Assembly: GCF_018070025.1 (NCBI RefSeq)
Contig: NZ_JAGPYQ010000001.1
Span: 4,650,001-4,714,000 of the forward strand
Length of the DNA: 64,000 bases
From: Streptomyces liliiviolaceus
GTDB lineage: Bacteria > Actinomycetota > Actinomycetes > Streptomycetales > Streptomycetaceae
Direction: 5' to 3'
Shown: piece after piece, positions 20,790-29,243 of the stretch
Layout of the letters: the number at the start of each line of letters is the position of its first letter
Position numbering within the stretch: position 1 is the stretch's first letter
Notes under the pieces: generated by a model
Told to the model about the DNA's origin: nothing
Database searches by the model: none
The model's input: only the letters and a program-made list of their open reading frames with translations
Made by a program: the position numbers and the translations under genes

Positions 20790-21496
20790 GCACGCTCGCG
20801 CACGTACTGGAGCACGCCGGCGCCTTCAGCGCAGCCCGCCTGCTGCACCAACGGGTCCTCAACTTCGAGACGCGCACCCTAGGTCCCCAGCACCCCAACA
20901 CCTTGACCAGCCGCAATCACCTGGCCAACGCCTTGTTCGGGATGGGCGAGCCGACTGAGGCGATACATCTGCTCCGGCAGACGCTGGAAGACCGTAGCCG
21001 TCTCCTGGGCACGGAGCACCCTGACACCCTGACCAGCCGTCACGACCTCGCCTGCGCCCTGGACGGAATGGGCCGGCATGCAGAGGCGCTGGCTTTGCTG
21101 CGGCGGAACCTCCCCGACCGTGCTCGTGTGCTGGGCCTCATGCATCCGCACACTCTGGCCAGCCGTCTCAGCCTCGGTCTCGCCCTGGACGGGGTGGGCG
21201 AACATGCGGAAGCGGCCCGCCTGCACCGGCAGACCCTCGACGACCGCATCCGCGTGTTGGGCATCGAGCACCCCGATACCCTGACCAGCCGCCACAACCT
21301 TGCCGGCGCACTGGCCAGGATGGGCAAGCAAGAAGAGGCCATACGCCTGCTTCGACAGACCCTCGCCTCCCGCGTCCGTATGTTGGGCCCTGAGCACCCG
21401 CACACCGTGCGCACCCGCGACGACCTGCAGACAGCTTCGGCTGCCTGGCGTGCTGCACGACGGCGACAGATCTGGTTACGCCGCTCGCGACGCTAG
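20760..21496 (+). pseudogene. TPR-repeat half of the NB-ARC protein (frameshifted)
   Basis: From the shift point to the stop at 21496 this frame encodes about five TPR units of roughly 42 residues. Each carries the actinobacterial pattern LG-x-x-HP-x-T-LTSR, a hydrophobic helix with L-A-x-A-L, then EAIxLLRQTL. The first repeat starts with STLAHVLEHAGAFSAARLL. There is no convincing start codon at the head of the repeats, so it is best read as the continuation of the upstream ATPase after a one-base loss (or two-base gain) near 20750-20770. Confidence 0.75.
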
Positions 21497-21896
21497 GAAG
21501 CTGCCCTCCCCCACAGGCACCGCACGAAAACGCGGGCGGGCCCAGCGCGGCCACGCTCGACGATTCAAATGCTGGGCACATAGAGGTGTACGCATCTGAG
21601 TACATTCGGGCGTACGCCGACAGAGGTCGTCGATCAGGGGCAGTCCTCGGCCCGAGTCGTTCTGTGCGGTCGGTGTCCGCGGGGTCGGCAGACGGTTCGG
21701 TGCGCGGTCGACGACGGCCAGGTACACACGGTCGGCCCGCGGGGCGGTCCACGACTTTGCGGGCCGAGGACCCCCGTGCATGCCAAACCGCGTTCATCAT
21801 CGACTCGGACCTGTTGAGGCTCGCGCAACCTCCGGTGCAGCCCTTACCCGCCGGGGCAGCAGTGCCTTCTACGTGTCTTGCCGGGGTGGGGCTTCT
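21497..21896. other. 400-bp stretch without a supported gene
   Basis: Open frames are present on both strands but are low-complexity Arg/Ser/Pro translations with no recognisable domain. The right end runs into the IS5-family transposase remnant. Confidence 0.4.
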
Positions 21897-22179
21897 GGTC
21901 TGTGACCGCGACGCCGCCCGCGACGTGTTCTGGCGCCTGCGCATCGTCTCCCGGCTCAAAGGCACCAAGGGCCTCGTCGTCCTGCCCCACCGTTGGAAAG
22001 CCGAGCGCACAATCGGCTGGTGCATGAACGCCCGCCGCAACGCTCGCGACTACGCGCGCTTGCCCCAGCACTCCGAAGCTCACCTGAATCGGGCACTCAT
22101 CACCATGATGACCCGGCGGCTGACCCGCAAGAGCCCGCGCACGAGGCAGTGGACGCGGAAGACGCCAGCCACCGGATGA
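21897..22179 (+). pseudogene. IS5-family transposase remnant, internally deleted
   Basis: The frame reads VCDRDAARDVFWRLR, then jumps to GLVVLPHRWKAERTIGW and NARRNARDYARLPQHSEAHL, followed by MMTRRLTRK. These blocks are the middle and C-terminal ends of IS5/IS1182-like transposases. About 35 residues that normally lie between them, including an active-site stretch, are missing, and no N-terminal part exists upstream. The element is dead. A second copy of its tail lies at 22810-22879 on the far side of the DUF6924 gene. Confidence 0.8.
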
Positions 22180-22187
22180 CGATGGTC

Positions 22188-22688
22188 CTACTCGGCGAAG
22201 GAGCGGAAAACTCCCTCCGAGTCCTCGTGCGCGCTCGACGAGAACTCCTCGAAGTCCATGTTGGCCAGTTCAAGGTTGGCATGGATCGAGTGGACACCGC
22301 TCGGCACCGTGCGGAATTCGCGTCCGAACTCGATCGCGGCCTCGTAATCCTCGTCGTCGTCAAAGTCCTCCCGGGTCATGGTGGTGACCGCAAGCAGGGC
22401 GTGGTGGTCGGCACGCATCGTCGTGCTGTCGGCGACGAACACCACACTGAGCTGGTCCCACAGCTCCTCGTGAGCCGATATCGCCGCCAGGATCGCGTCT
22501 GTGTCCGCGCCGTCCAGCTCCGGCGCGTCGACCACGTCATAGGAATCCGCAGGGTCGCCGTCGTAGTGGGAGGACCTCTCCAGCTCCGCCGTCATCTCCC
22601 GCCACGCAGCCTCGTCCGTAAAGTCGATCCTGATGATCACAGCTGAGAACTCGTTGCGCTCTGACAGCCCGGACAGCGCCACCATCAT
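22188..22688 (-). CDS. DUF6924-like protein
   Basis: This 166-residue protein opens MMVALSGLSERN and continues with AVIIRIDFTDEAAW, the usual opening of the family, then VVFVADSTTM and an acidic C-terminal half. It matches the Streptomyces DUF6924 pattern; function unknown. ATG at 22688 follows GAGGAG by about 5 nt, which is better than longer in-frame readings upstream. It is bracketed by two fragments of the same kind of IS5 transposase, so it may have been carried in by, or trapped between, insertion sequences. Confidence 0.72.
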   Translation of the reverse strand: MMVALSGLSERNEFSAVIIRIDFTDEAAWREMTAELERSSHYDGDPADSYDVVDAPELDGADTDAILAAISAHEELWDQLSVVFVADSTTMRADHHALLAVTTMTREDFDDDEDYEAAIEFGREFRTVPSGVHSIHANLELANMDFEEFSSSAHEDSEGVFRSFAE

Positions 22689-22809
22689 CACCACTCCTCG
22701 AAGAATTCTGTACTCCTGATCCGGGCCAGAAGATAGCGAACGGCACTGACATCGCCTTCGGCAGACACAACTGTCCGGGGGCCTCAAAGCTGTGAGGGAA
22801 GGTGACTTC

Positions 22810-22879
22810 AGCACGCGACTACGAACGTCTGCCCCAGCACTCGGCGGAAGCGCATCTGAACTGGGGATTCGTCACTTGA
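22810..22879 (+). pseudogene. Second IS5-family transposase C-terminal fragment
   Basis: The short reading RDYERLPQHSAEAHLNWGFVT followed by TGA is the end of an IS5-family transposase, closely similar to the segment at 22035-22095. No other part of the transposase is nearby. It is debris of a separate copy or of a duplication. Confidence 0.7.
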
Positions 22880-23640
22880 GGCTGTGACCCACTCGACTAC
22901 GGCCCGGCTGGTGATGTCACCAGCCGGGCCGTAGTCGCTGAAGACCGTCAGGAAGAGAGGAGCCTACTCAGCTACGTCCACCGGATACGGGCCAACGCTG
23001 CGGCCGCGGTCACCATCGGAGCTCTGAGCTCGCGGCACGAAGCATACGAGGGGCTCGCCGCGCTGCGGGACCGTATCGAGACAATGGCCTGGCGCGGCGA
23101 GCGGGGACGGACCGCTCTGCGGGTCTTGCGGGCGCATCTGAACTTCGCCGAGATCGCGGGCGACGGCGCCAGTGAACGGCAGACGGCCGAGGAGGCTGGT
23201 ATCTCCCGCACGCCCCTGCGGGTCGTCTACGACCTGGTCCTCAAGCCGCGCGGCTGGCTGCGCCGTCTGCGGCGTCTATGAGACCGATCAGACATGGGCT
23301 CTGACGCCTCGGGCTTTGGAGGGCATCGGGCTGGCCACCCATGCTGCGCGGCCAACGCCAGTTGGAACGCCCGCACTCGACTGGGACGCCCTCGCCGACG
23401 ACTACGGCACCGCAAGCAGCATTGCTGCGCGCCGCATAGCCCTGCACGGGGTCGAACTCGCGGCCTATCGCCACGCAATGAAACGGCTCACAGGTCACCA
23501 AAGCAAAGCCGTGGTGACCGTGCGCGACGGCCGCACGGTCCTGCTCCCGGCACCGCGCGTCGACGAAATCCCGGCCCCTTGGTGCTCCCCCGACAGCTCT
23601 GCCTTCGACCCGGCGCGGACGCACCGCCGCGGACTGACGG
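22880..23640 (+). pseudogene. Degenerate coding stretch, unrecognised
   Basis: Two overlapping forward frames show protein-like composition but neither has a clean start. One (about 22965-23281) has IGALSSRHEAYEGLAALRDR and QTAEEAGISRTPLRVVYDLV, possibly a helix-turn-helix. The next (about 23290-23600, another frame) has LDWDALADDYGTASSIAARR and VRDGRTVLLPAPRVDE. They look like parts of one or two decayed regulatory genes. I do not recognise the family. Confidence 0.4.
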
Positions 23641-23751
23641 GTGGCCACCGACGGGCGCCTCATCCTCATCACCCCTGCAGACCAGCGCAGTTATGACGAG
23701 CTGGCAGCAGCCCGGGCCCAAGCTTTCAGCGAATGGAAGTCCGCCGCGTGA
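23641..23751 (+). pseudogene. Short C-terminal relic preceding the HTH gene
   Basis: This frame reads ATDGRLILITPADQRSYDEL and ends FSEWKSAA with TGA at 23749-23751. The helical, charged pattern looks like the C-terminus of a real protein. Its stop overlaps the GTG of the next gene (GTGA), the usual coupling signal, suggesting the two once formed an intact operon. Its N-terminal part is not in the same frame upstream. Confidence 0.45.
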
Positions 23752-23975
23752 ACCCACAGCCTCCATCACCTGCCGCTGCCCAGGAGGCAGCGACCACTCC
23801 TCAATCACTGCGCAAGCAGTACGAGTCCGGGGCTACGGTCGCCGACCTCGTCGCCCAGAGCGGGTTCTCATCCGGCACGGTCCTCAACCGGCTGAGGGAG
23901 GCCCGGACCCCGATGCGTACCTCGACAGGTCGACGAGGTCCTGTTCTTCCAGGAGCTAGTGCTCTGACCGCTTAG
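23748..23975 (+). CDS. Small helix-turn-helix protein
   Basis: This 75-residue protein starts with GTG overlapping the preceding stop. The core SLRKQYESGATVADLVAQSG followed by SSGTVLNRLREA is a resolvase/Hin-like helix-turn-helix of the kind found in many small Streptomyces DNA-binding proteins. The last 20 residues, after MRTSTGRRG, lack recognisable structure. A target cannot be read from the sequence. Confidence 0.6.
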   Translation: MNPQPPSPAAAQEAATTPQSLRKQYESGATVADLVAQSGFSSGTVLNRLREARTPMRTSTGRRGPVLPGASALTA

Positions 23976-24102
23976 GTTCACCGGGTTGGGCGGCGTCTGC
24001 GGGTGGACGCATCGAACCGGGGCTGTCCTACTGCAGGGTGTTCTCCGCTGCCCACCCGAGCAATGCTCATGACCTGTGGATCGGCCTCGGATCGGGCGCG
24101 AA

Positions 24103-24179
24103 GGGCGTACCTTCCCGAGTGATCGACTTCTGGTCATCGAGTAGGCCGACGTTGCACCGTCGGTCGGGAAGGCACGCCC
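24103..24179. repeat. Inverted repeat in front of the IS256 transposase
   Basis: GGGCGTACCTTCCCGA (24103-24118) and TCGGGAAGGCACGCCC (24164-24179) are 15/16 complementary, with a 45-bp spacer, ending directly before the GTG of the transposase. One arm may be the left terminal repeat. No matching copy was found after the transposase stop. Confidence 0.55.
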
Positions 24180-25431
24180 GTGCTGAGCGTAGTGAATGCC
24201 GATGGAACGACCGAGACGGGCTGTCTGATCGACGACATTGTCCGCGAGGGCGCGAGGCGGATGCTGGCCGCCGCGCTGGAAGCCGAAGTCAACGCCTATA
24301 TCGCTGAGTTGGCTGATCAGCGCGACAAACAAGGGCACCGGTTGGTCGTCCGCAACGGCTATCACCAGCCGCGGTCGGTGACGACCGTGGCCGGTGCGGT
24401 CGAGGTGAAGGCGCCGCGGGTGAACGACAAGCGCGTCGACGAGGCGACAGGTGAGCGCAAGCGGTTCTCCTCGGCGATCTTGCCGCCGTGGTGCCGCACG
24501 TCCCCGAAGATCAGCGAAGTGCTGCCACTGCTCTATCTGCATGGCCTGTCGTCGGGTGACTTCGTGCCCGCGCTCGAGCAGTTCCTGGGTTCCTCGGCCG
24601 GCCTGTCCCCGGCCACCGTGACTCGGCTGACCACCCAGTGGCAGGCCGACCACAAGGCGTTCGGCGAGCGCGATCTGTCTGCCACCGACTACGTCTACGT
24701 GTGGGCCGACGGCATCCACCTGCGGATACGTCTGGAGGAGGCGAAAGCCGCGGTCCTGGTCGTCATGGGTGTGCGCGGACGGCACCAAGGAACTGATCGC
24801 GATGGCGGACGGCTACCGGGAATCGGCGGAGTCCTGGGCCGACCTGCTGCGGAACTGCCAGCGTCGCGGGATGCGCGCTCCTGCCCTCGCTGTCGGCGAC
24901 GGCGCCCTCGGCTTCTGGAACGCGTTGAACGAGGTCTTTCCCGAAACCCGCCATCAAAGGTGCTGGGTTCACAAAACGGCCAACTGCCTCGACAGCCTCC
25001 CGAAGTCGGCCCAGCCCGCGGCGAAGAAGGCCGTCCAGGACATCTGCAACGCCGAGGACAAGGAGCACGCGGCCGAGGCGGTCAAGGCGTTCGCCAAACA
25101 GTACGGCGCGAAGTTCCCCAGGGCGGTCAAGAAGATCGTCGATGACGAGGACGAGCTGCTGGCCTTCTACGACTTCCCCGCAGAGCACTGGATTCACCTG
25201 CGGACCACGAACCCGATCGAGTCGACCTTCGCGACCGTCCGGCTGCGGACGAAGGTCACCAAGGGCGCCGGCTCCCGAGCGGCCGCCCTGGCGATGGTGT
25301 TCAAGCTGGTCGAGTCCGCACAGGCCCGCTGGCGGGCCGTGAACGCACCCCACCTCGTCGCCCTCGTGCGAGCCGGAGCCCGCTTCGAACGCGGTCAGCT
25401 CGTCGAGCGCCCCGAGGCGGTTGCGGCATGA
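24180..25431 (+). pseudogene. IS256-family (Mutator) transposase, frameshifted
   Basis: The first frame (24180 to about 24770) has IVREGARRMLAAALEAEV, the VRNGYHQPR block and the first catalytic Asp in VYVWADGIH. The second frame (about 24769-25431) holds the second Asp in AVGDGALGFW, the C-x(2)-H motif RCWVHKTANC and the catalytic Glu in NPIESTFATVR. The frames are separated at GTGCGCGGACGG, where the family reads V-R-A-D-G-T. This is best explained by loss of one GC pair from a GCGCGC run. All DDE residues survive. The stop overlaps the start of the next gene (ATGA), and no right terminal repeat is seen. Confidence 0.88.
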
Positions 25432-26264
25432 CCGAGGCCAGCCGATTCCCTGGGGGCGCCGACGTGGCATGGTCTGAACACGTGGTGGTGCGAGACGGCG
25501 TCCGGCTTGCCTGCCGGGACTGGGGCGGGCCTGGACAGCCCATCGTATTGCTGCACGGCCTGGCAGGTCACGCGGGTGAATGGGATGTGCTGGCACGGAG
25601 GTTGAGCTCCAGATATCGGGTCGTCGCGGTCGACCAGCGCGGGCACGGCGCCAGCGAGCGCCACCCGCGGGACCTCTCCCGCGCCGCCTACGTCGCCGAC
25701 GTCATCGCCGTTGTCGATCAGCTGGCGCTGCGGCGGCCGGTCCTGGTCGGCCAGTCGCTGGGCGGGCACACGGCTATGCTCGCCGCCGCCGCACATCCCC
25801 AACTCGTCCGCGCGCTCGTGCTCGTCGAGGCCGGCTCGGGCGGTCCGAACCCGAACGGCCCGGTGGACATCGGCGGATGGCTCGACTCGTGGCCGACACC
25901 GTTTCCCTCACGCGAAGCGGCAGCCGCATTCCTCGGCGGCGGACCGGTCGGCGCAGGCTGGGCGGCCGGACTGGAAGAACGCGACGGCGGATGGTGGCCT
26001 CGCTTCGACCGGGACGTGATCGTCCGCTCGCTGGCGGAGAACGCCCAGCGTTCCTTCCGGCACGAGTGGAGGCAGGTCACGTGCCCCACCCTGGTCGTCC
26101 TGGCCCAATCCAGCTTCATCCCCGCGCAGGAAGCCGATGAGATGCTCCAGCAGCGACCCGCAACCATGGCCATGAGCATCCCCGGCACTGCCCACGACCT
26201 GCACCTGGAACAACCTGGGATCCTGCACACCGCGCTCTCGGGCTTCCTCGAGAACCTCGCCTGA
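25428..26264 (+). CDS. Alpha/beta hydrolase
   Basis: This 278-residue protein has the alpha/beta-hydrolase landmarks: IVLLHGLAGHAGEW (oxyanion region), VDQRGHGASER, nucleophile elbow VGQSLGGH (Ser near residue 111) and catalytic His in GTAHDLHLEQPG. It resembles esterase/haloperoxidase-like hydrolases; substrate unknown. ATG at 25428 overlaps the stop of the broken IS256 transposase, so expression may now depend on sequences inside the element. There is no independent spacer or visible promoter between them. Confidence 0.85.
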   Translation: MTEASRFPGGADVAWSEHVVVRDGVRLACRDWGGPGQPIVLLHGLAGHAGEWDVLARRLSSRYRVVAVDQRGHGASERHPRDLSRAAYVADVIAVVDQLALRRPVLVGQSLGGHTAMLAAAAHPQLVRALVLVEAGSGGPNPNGPVDIGGWLDSWPTPFPSREAAAAFLGGGPVGAGWAAGLEERDGGWWPRFDRDVIVRSLAENAQRSFRHEWRQVTCPTLVVLAQSSFIPAQEADEMLQQRPATMAMSIPGTAHDLHLEQPGILHTALSGFLENLA

Positions 26265-26335
26265 AACTCCTACGCGCTCACAACGACACCAAAGTCAGAC
26301 CCCGCACATGGCCATCGATCCACAGATTTTGACAA

Positions 26336-26791
26336 TTACTCGTGACCGGAGTCGTCACGAGTGAACTGCGCAAGGGTCGTCGCGGCCGCGTGCGCCACAC
26401 CGGAGAAGTCGTCCGTAAGCAGTTCCTCATAGCCCTTGACGATCAGGGTCCCAGCGTTCGACATGTCTGCAAACGTCCTCGCATCCGGCTCCTGATGAAT
26501 GACCACACCCACAACAACCCTGGCATAGGCGCTCGACAGGCGGTCGAACTCCAACGACATCTCTTCGACGAACCCGAACCCCTGGCCGGTCTGGCTGTGA
26601 CGGCTCACGTTGATCGTGCCGTCCGGTGAACGGCTGTCGTAGTGCACCAGATACACCGGCTCGCCGAACGGATCGTCTGCCGCGTACGTCGCCGCCACAA
26701 TGTCGAGATGCCGCGGGGACTCCCCCAGAGGACTCGGATCCCATTTGAGCCGCACCTCCACCTTGTCCAGCCCACCCACAACAGTTCCCAC
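26336..26791 (-). CDS. TerD-family protein
   Basis: This 151-residue protein has the TerD/CABP1 pattern: VEVRLKWDPSPLGESPRHLD, a YAADDPFGEPVYLVHYDS strand pair, SPDGTINVSRHSQTGQG, and SSAYARVVVGVVIHQ. TerD proteins bind Ca2+ and are tied to tellurite and stress resistance and to development in streptomycetes. GTG at 26791 follows GTGAGGGG. A longer frame to 26887 exists but its Cys-rich N-terminus (CCGCLTCLCG) is not family-like. It is a lone ter gene, with no terABC neighbours. Confidence 0.75.
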   Translation of the reverse strand: MGTVVGGLDKVEVRLKWDPSPLGESPRHLDIVAATYAADDPFGEPVYLVHYDSRSPDGTINVSRHSQTGQGFGFVEEMSLEFDRLSSAYARVVVGVVIHQEPDARTFADMSNAGTLIVKGYEELLTDDFSGVAHAAATTLAQFTRDDSGHE

Positions 26792-26998
26792 CCGACACCC
26801 CTCACCCGGACCACACAGACACGTCAAGCACCCACAGCATGTCCCCAGACACGCTCCTTGATGCCCGACCTCACGACAAAGATCCACTGCCCCACCAGCA
26901 CGCGCTACAACCGCTCAGTTTCCCCGGGTGGCCCCACACATCCCCCAACGGGTGTGCAAAGATCGTTTCCTTTCGGCGCCTGGCTCGCTTATAGAAGC

Positions 26999-28777
26999 GT
27001 GCTGAGCAATGAAACCTGTCTGGAACTGCGCGACCTCCTCTTCCAGGACGGCCCCGAGGGCGCCGCCGTGCACGCGCACTGGCGCAAGGTGATCGGTGAC
27101 GACCTCTTTCGCCACCACCCCGCGACCTGCGAAGAGCGCTGGCAGTTGTCGTACGACCGGCTGCGCCGGATCAACGAAGAACTTCCCCTGGCACCCGACC
27201 AGCTGGCCCACGACCCGCGCCACCTCGCCGCGTTGCACGAGTGGGCATCGGTCGTGGACGGCGCCACAGCAACGGTCGCCGGCATCCACTACAACCTCTT
27301 CCTGGGCAGCCTTCTCGACGACGACCGATCGGCACCACGCGATCTGAGCGACTTCATGCGCCTGTCCCGCGTCGGCACCTTCCTGTGCACCGAACGAGCA
27401 CACGGCAACGACGCCCCGGCGCTGGAGACCGTGGCCCGCTACGACCGCGGATCCGACGAGTTCGTGCTGCACACTCCCCACCCCGGCGCTGCGAAGTTCA
27501 TGCCCAACACCAGCCCGGCGGGCGGCCCGAAGACGGCCGTGGTCGCGGCGCGGCTCCTGATCGACAACCGGGACCAGGGGGTCTTCTTGTTCCTGACCCC
27601 GCTGAGTGACCACCGGGGCGCCCTCCCCGGTGTCAGTGTCACCTCCCTGCCTGAGCGCATCGGCAGCCCGGTTGACCACTGTGTGACCTCCTTCGACCGG
27701 GTGAGGCTGCCCCGCACCGCGCTGGTCCAGGGCCCGCAGGGGCAGCTGGATGCGGACGGCACCTTCCACAGCACCGTCGGCAGTGCCCGCAAGCGGTTCC
27801 TGCACACCATCAGCCGGGTCGCGGTCGGCAAGTTGTGCATGAGCGCCAGCACTCTCGGCGGCGCCCGGGCCGCACTGGCGATCGCCGTCCGCTACGCCGG
27901 GCACCGCCACGTATCCGGGCCGGCGGGCGGCAAACGGCGCGTCCCGATCTCCGCCTACCGCTCCCACCACGGACGGCTCCTGGAAAAGATCGCCGACGCC
28001 TACGCGATGACCTTCCTGCACCGTATGGTGACCGACCGGTGGATCACCCATGCGCCCGCCGAACACGCTCCGGTGGAACGGCTGGCGGCGATCGCGAAGG
28101 GCTGGATCACCTGGCGGGCCCGCGACATCACCATCGAGGCCCGCGAGCGCTGCGGGGCACGCGCCCTGTTCCCGGCAAACGGCCTCGCCGAGTTCCCCGC
28201 CAACACAGACGGCGCGATCACCGCTGAGGGCGACAACCTCGCGGTGTGGTCGAAAGCCGGCGCCGAGATGATCTTCGGGCACCAGCTGCTCCCCGCATCC
28301 CCTCACGCCACCGGCGCGGAACAGCTGACCGATGTGACCTTCCTGCGCCGCGCCCTGGCACACGTCGAACGCCAGGCGCACCTCGCCGCCCGCCACGACC
28401 TACGCACCCCCCACCCCGGCCGCGAAAAGGGCTCATTCGTCCGCTGGAACAACGCCACCGCTTCCGCGCTCGCCCTGGTGGAGGCCTACGCCGTCGGCCA
28501 GGCAGCCGACGCCTTCGCCACCGTCTGCACCCGCGCCGCAGACACCGCGCCCCGCACCCTGCTCAACGACCTGTGCGCCCTGTTCATGCTGCGGCACGTT
28601 CGCGCACATGACGGCCCGCTGCTCGCCGACGGCATCCTGACGGCCGACCACGTCCAGACACTGCCCAGCGTCCTGAACGCCCTCACCGCCCGCCTCGCCC
28701 CACACCTCGACACCCTGGCCCACGCCTTCGACATCCCCGAGGAACACCTCAGTTCCCTGCCCATGCTCACCGACTGA
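26999..28777 (+). CDS. Acyl-CoA oxidase/dehydrogenase-like flavoprotein
   Basis: This protein of about 592 residues has the overall layout of acyl-CoA oxidases: an N-terminal helical part (LSDFMRLSRVGTFLCTERAHGND), a beta middle domain (VVAARLLIDNRDQGVFLFL), the DRVRLPRTALVQG segment where FAD-domain loops lie, and a helical C-terminal domain. GTG at 26999 is the first plausible start; the DNA just upstream is A+T-richer and looks non-coding (cttatagaag). It stands alone, divergent from the TerD gene, with no beta-oxidation neighbours. It could serve fatty-acid breakdown or a tailoring step; the substrate is not readable. Confidence 0.75.
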   Translation: MLSNETCLELRDLLFQDGPEGAAVHAHWRKVIGDDLFRHHPATCEERWQLSYDRLRRINEELPLAPDQLAHDPRHLAALHEWASVVDGATATVAGIHYNLFLGSLLDDDRSAPRDLSDFMRLSRVGTFLCTERAHGNDAPALETVARYDRGSDEFVLHTPHPGAAKFMPNTSPAGGPKTAVVAARLLIDNRDQGVFLFLTPLSDHRGALPGVSVTSLPERIGSPVDHCVTSFDRVRLPRTALVQGPQGQLDADGTFHSTVGSARKRFLHTISRVAVGKLCMSASTLGGARAALAIAVRYAGHRHVSGPAGGKRRVPISAYRSHHGRLLEKIADAYAMTFLHRMVTDRWITHAPAEHAPVERLAAIAKGWITWRARDITIEARERCGARALFPANGLAEFPANTDGAITAEGDNLAVWSKAGAEMIFGHQLLPASPHATGAEQLTDVTFLRRALAHVERQAHLAARHDLRTPHPGREKGSFVRWNNATASALALVEAYAVGQAADAFATVCTRAADTAPRTLLNDLCALFMLRHVRAHDGPLLADGILTADHVQTLPSVLNALTARLAPHLDTLAHAFDIPEEHLSSLPMLTD

Positions 28778-28796
28778 CACAACAGCGCGGCAGGCC

Positions 28797-29243
28797 CTAT
28801 GCGCCTGGCACGCAGGTCCTCCTCGGACCACCAGCGGCACTCCACGGGCGCGCGCGGTCCGGACCCGATCCGGCAGTCTCGGACCGTAAGCGCGCCGCGT
28901 TCGGTGTCACGCTCGCACACCCAGGCGTACAACTGGCCAGCGGTCGCCGTGACCACCGGGACCGCTGGCAGAGGACGTTGGTCAGCTCGAAGAACGAGCC
29001 GAGGTCCCGGTCGATGACCTGGGGGTAGGACCGGTCGGTGCGCTCGCAGCCGTCCCGGGGGTACTCGAAGACGTCTCCCGCGGCCTGGATGACCCCGGCG
29101 GTGTAGGAGTCGCCCAGGGCGACCCAGTCGTAGTCCGCCGCGGCGGCGGGCTGCGCCCCGGCGAGCTGTGCGGGAGCGAGCGCGCCGGCGGTGAGAGCCG
29201 CGGCCGAGCCGAGCCGGGCCAAACGCGTACGGAACCTTGCCAC
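28797..29243 (-). pseudogene. Truncated secreted GDSL/SGNH hydrolase
   Basis: GTG at 29243, three bases after a GGAGGAT site, begins a signal peptide (VARFRTRLARLGSAAALTAG, then an AAAA-D cleavage region) and block I of the SGNH fold, DWVALGDSYTAG, with the nucleophile Ser. Family similarity stops after SFFELTNVLC, about 85 residues in. The rest of this frame is Arg/Ser-rich, and the other blocks (Gly, Asn, and the DxxH block) are missing. A different frame over 28800-28960 reads YAWVCERDTERGALTVRDCR, perhaps the end of another gene, so a deletion joined the two. Confidence 0.65.

Noticed and set aside
23868..24788. Reverse open frame opposite the IS256 transposase
   Set aside because: Antisense of a recognisable transposase; no domain of its own.
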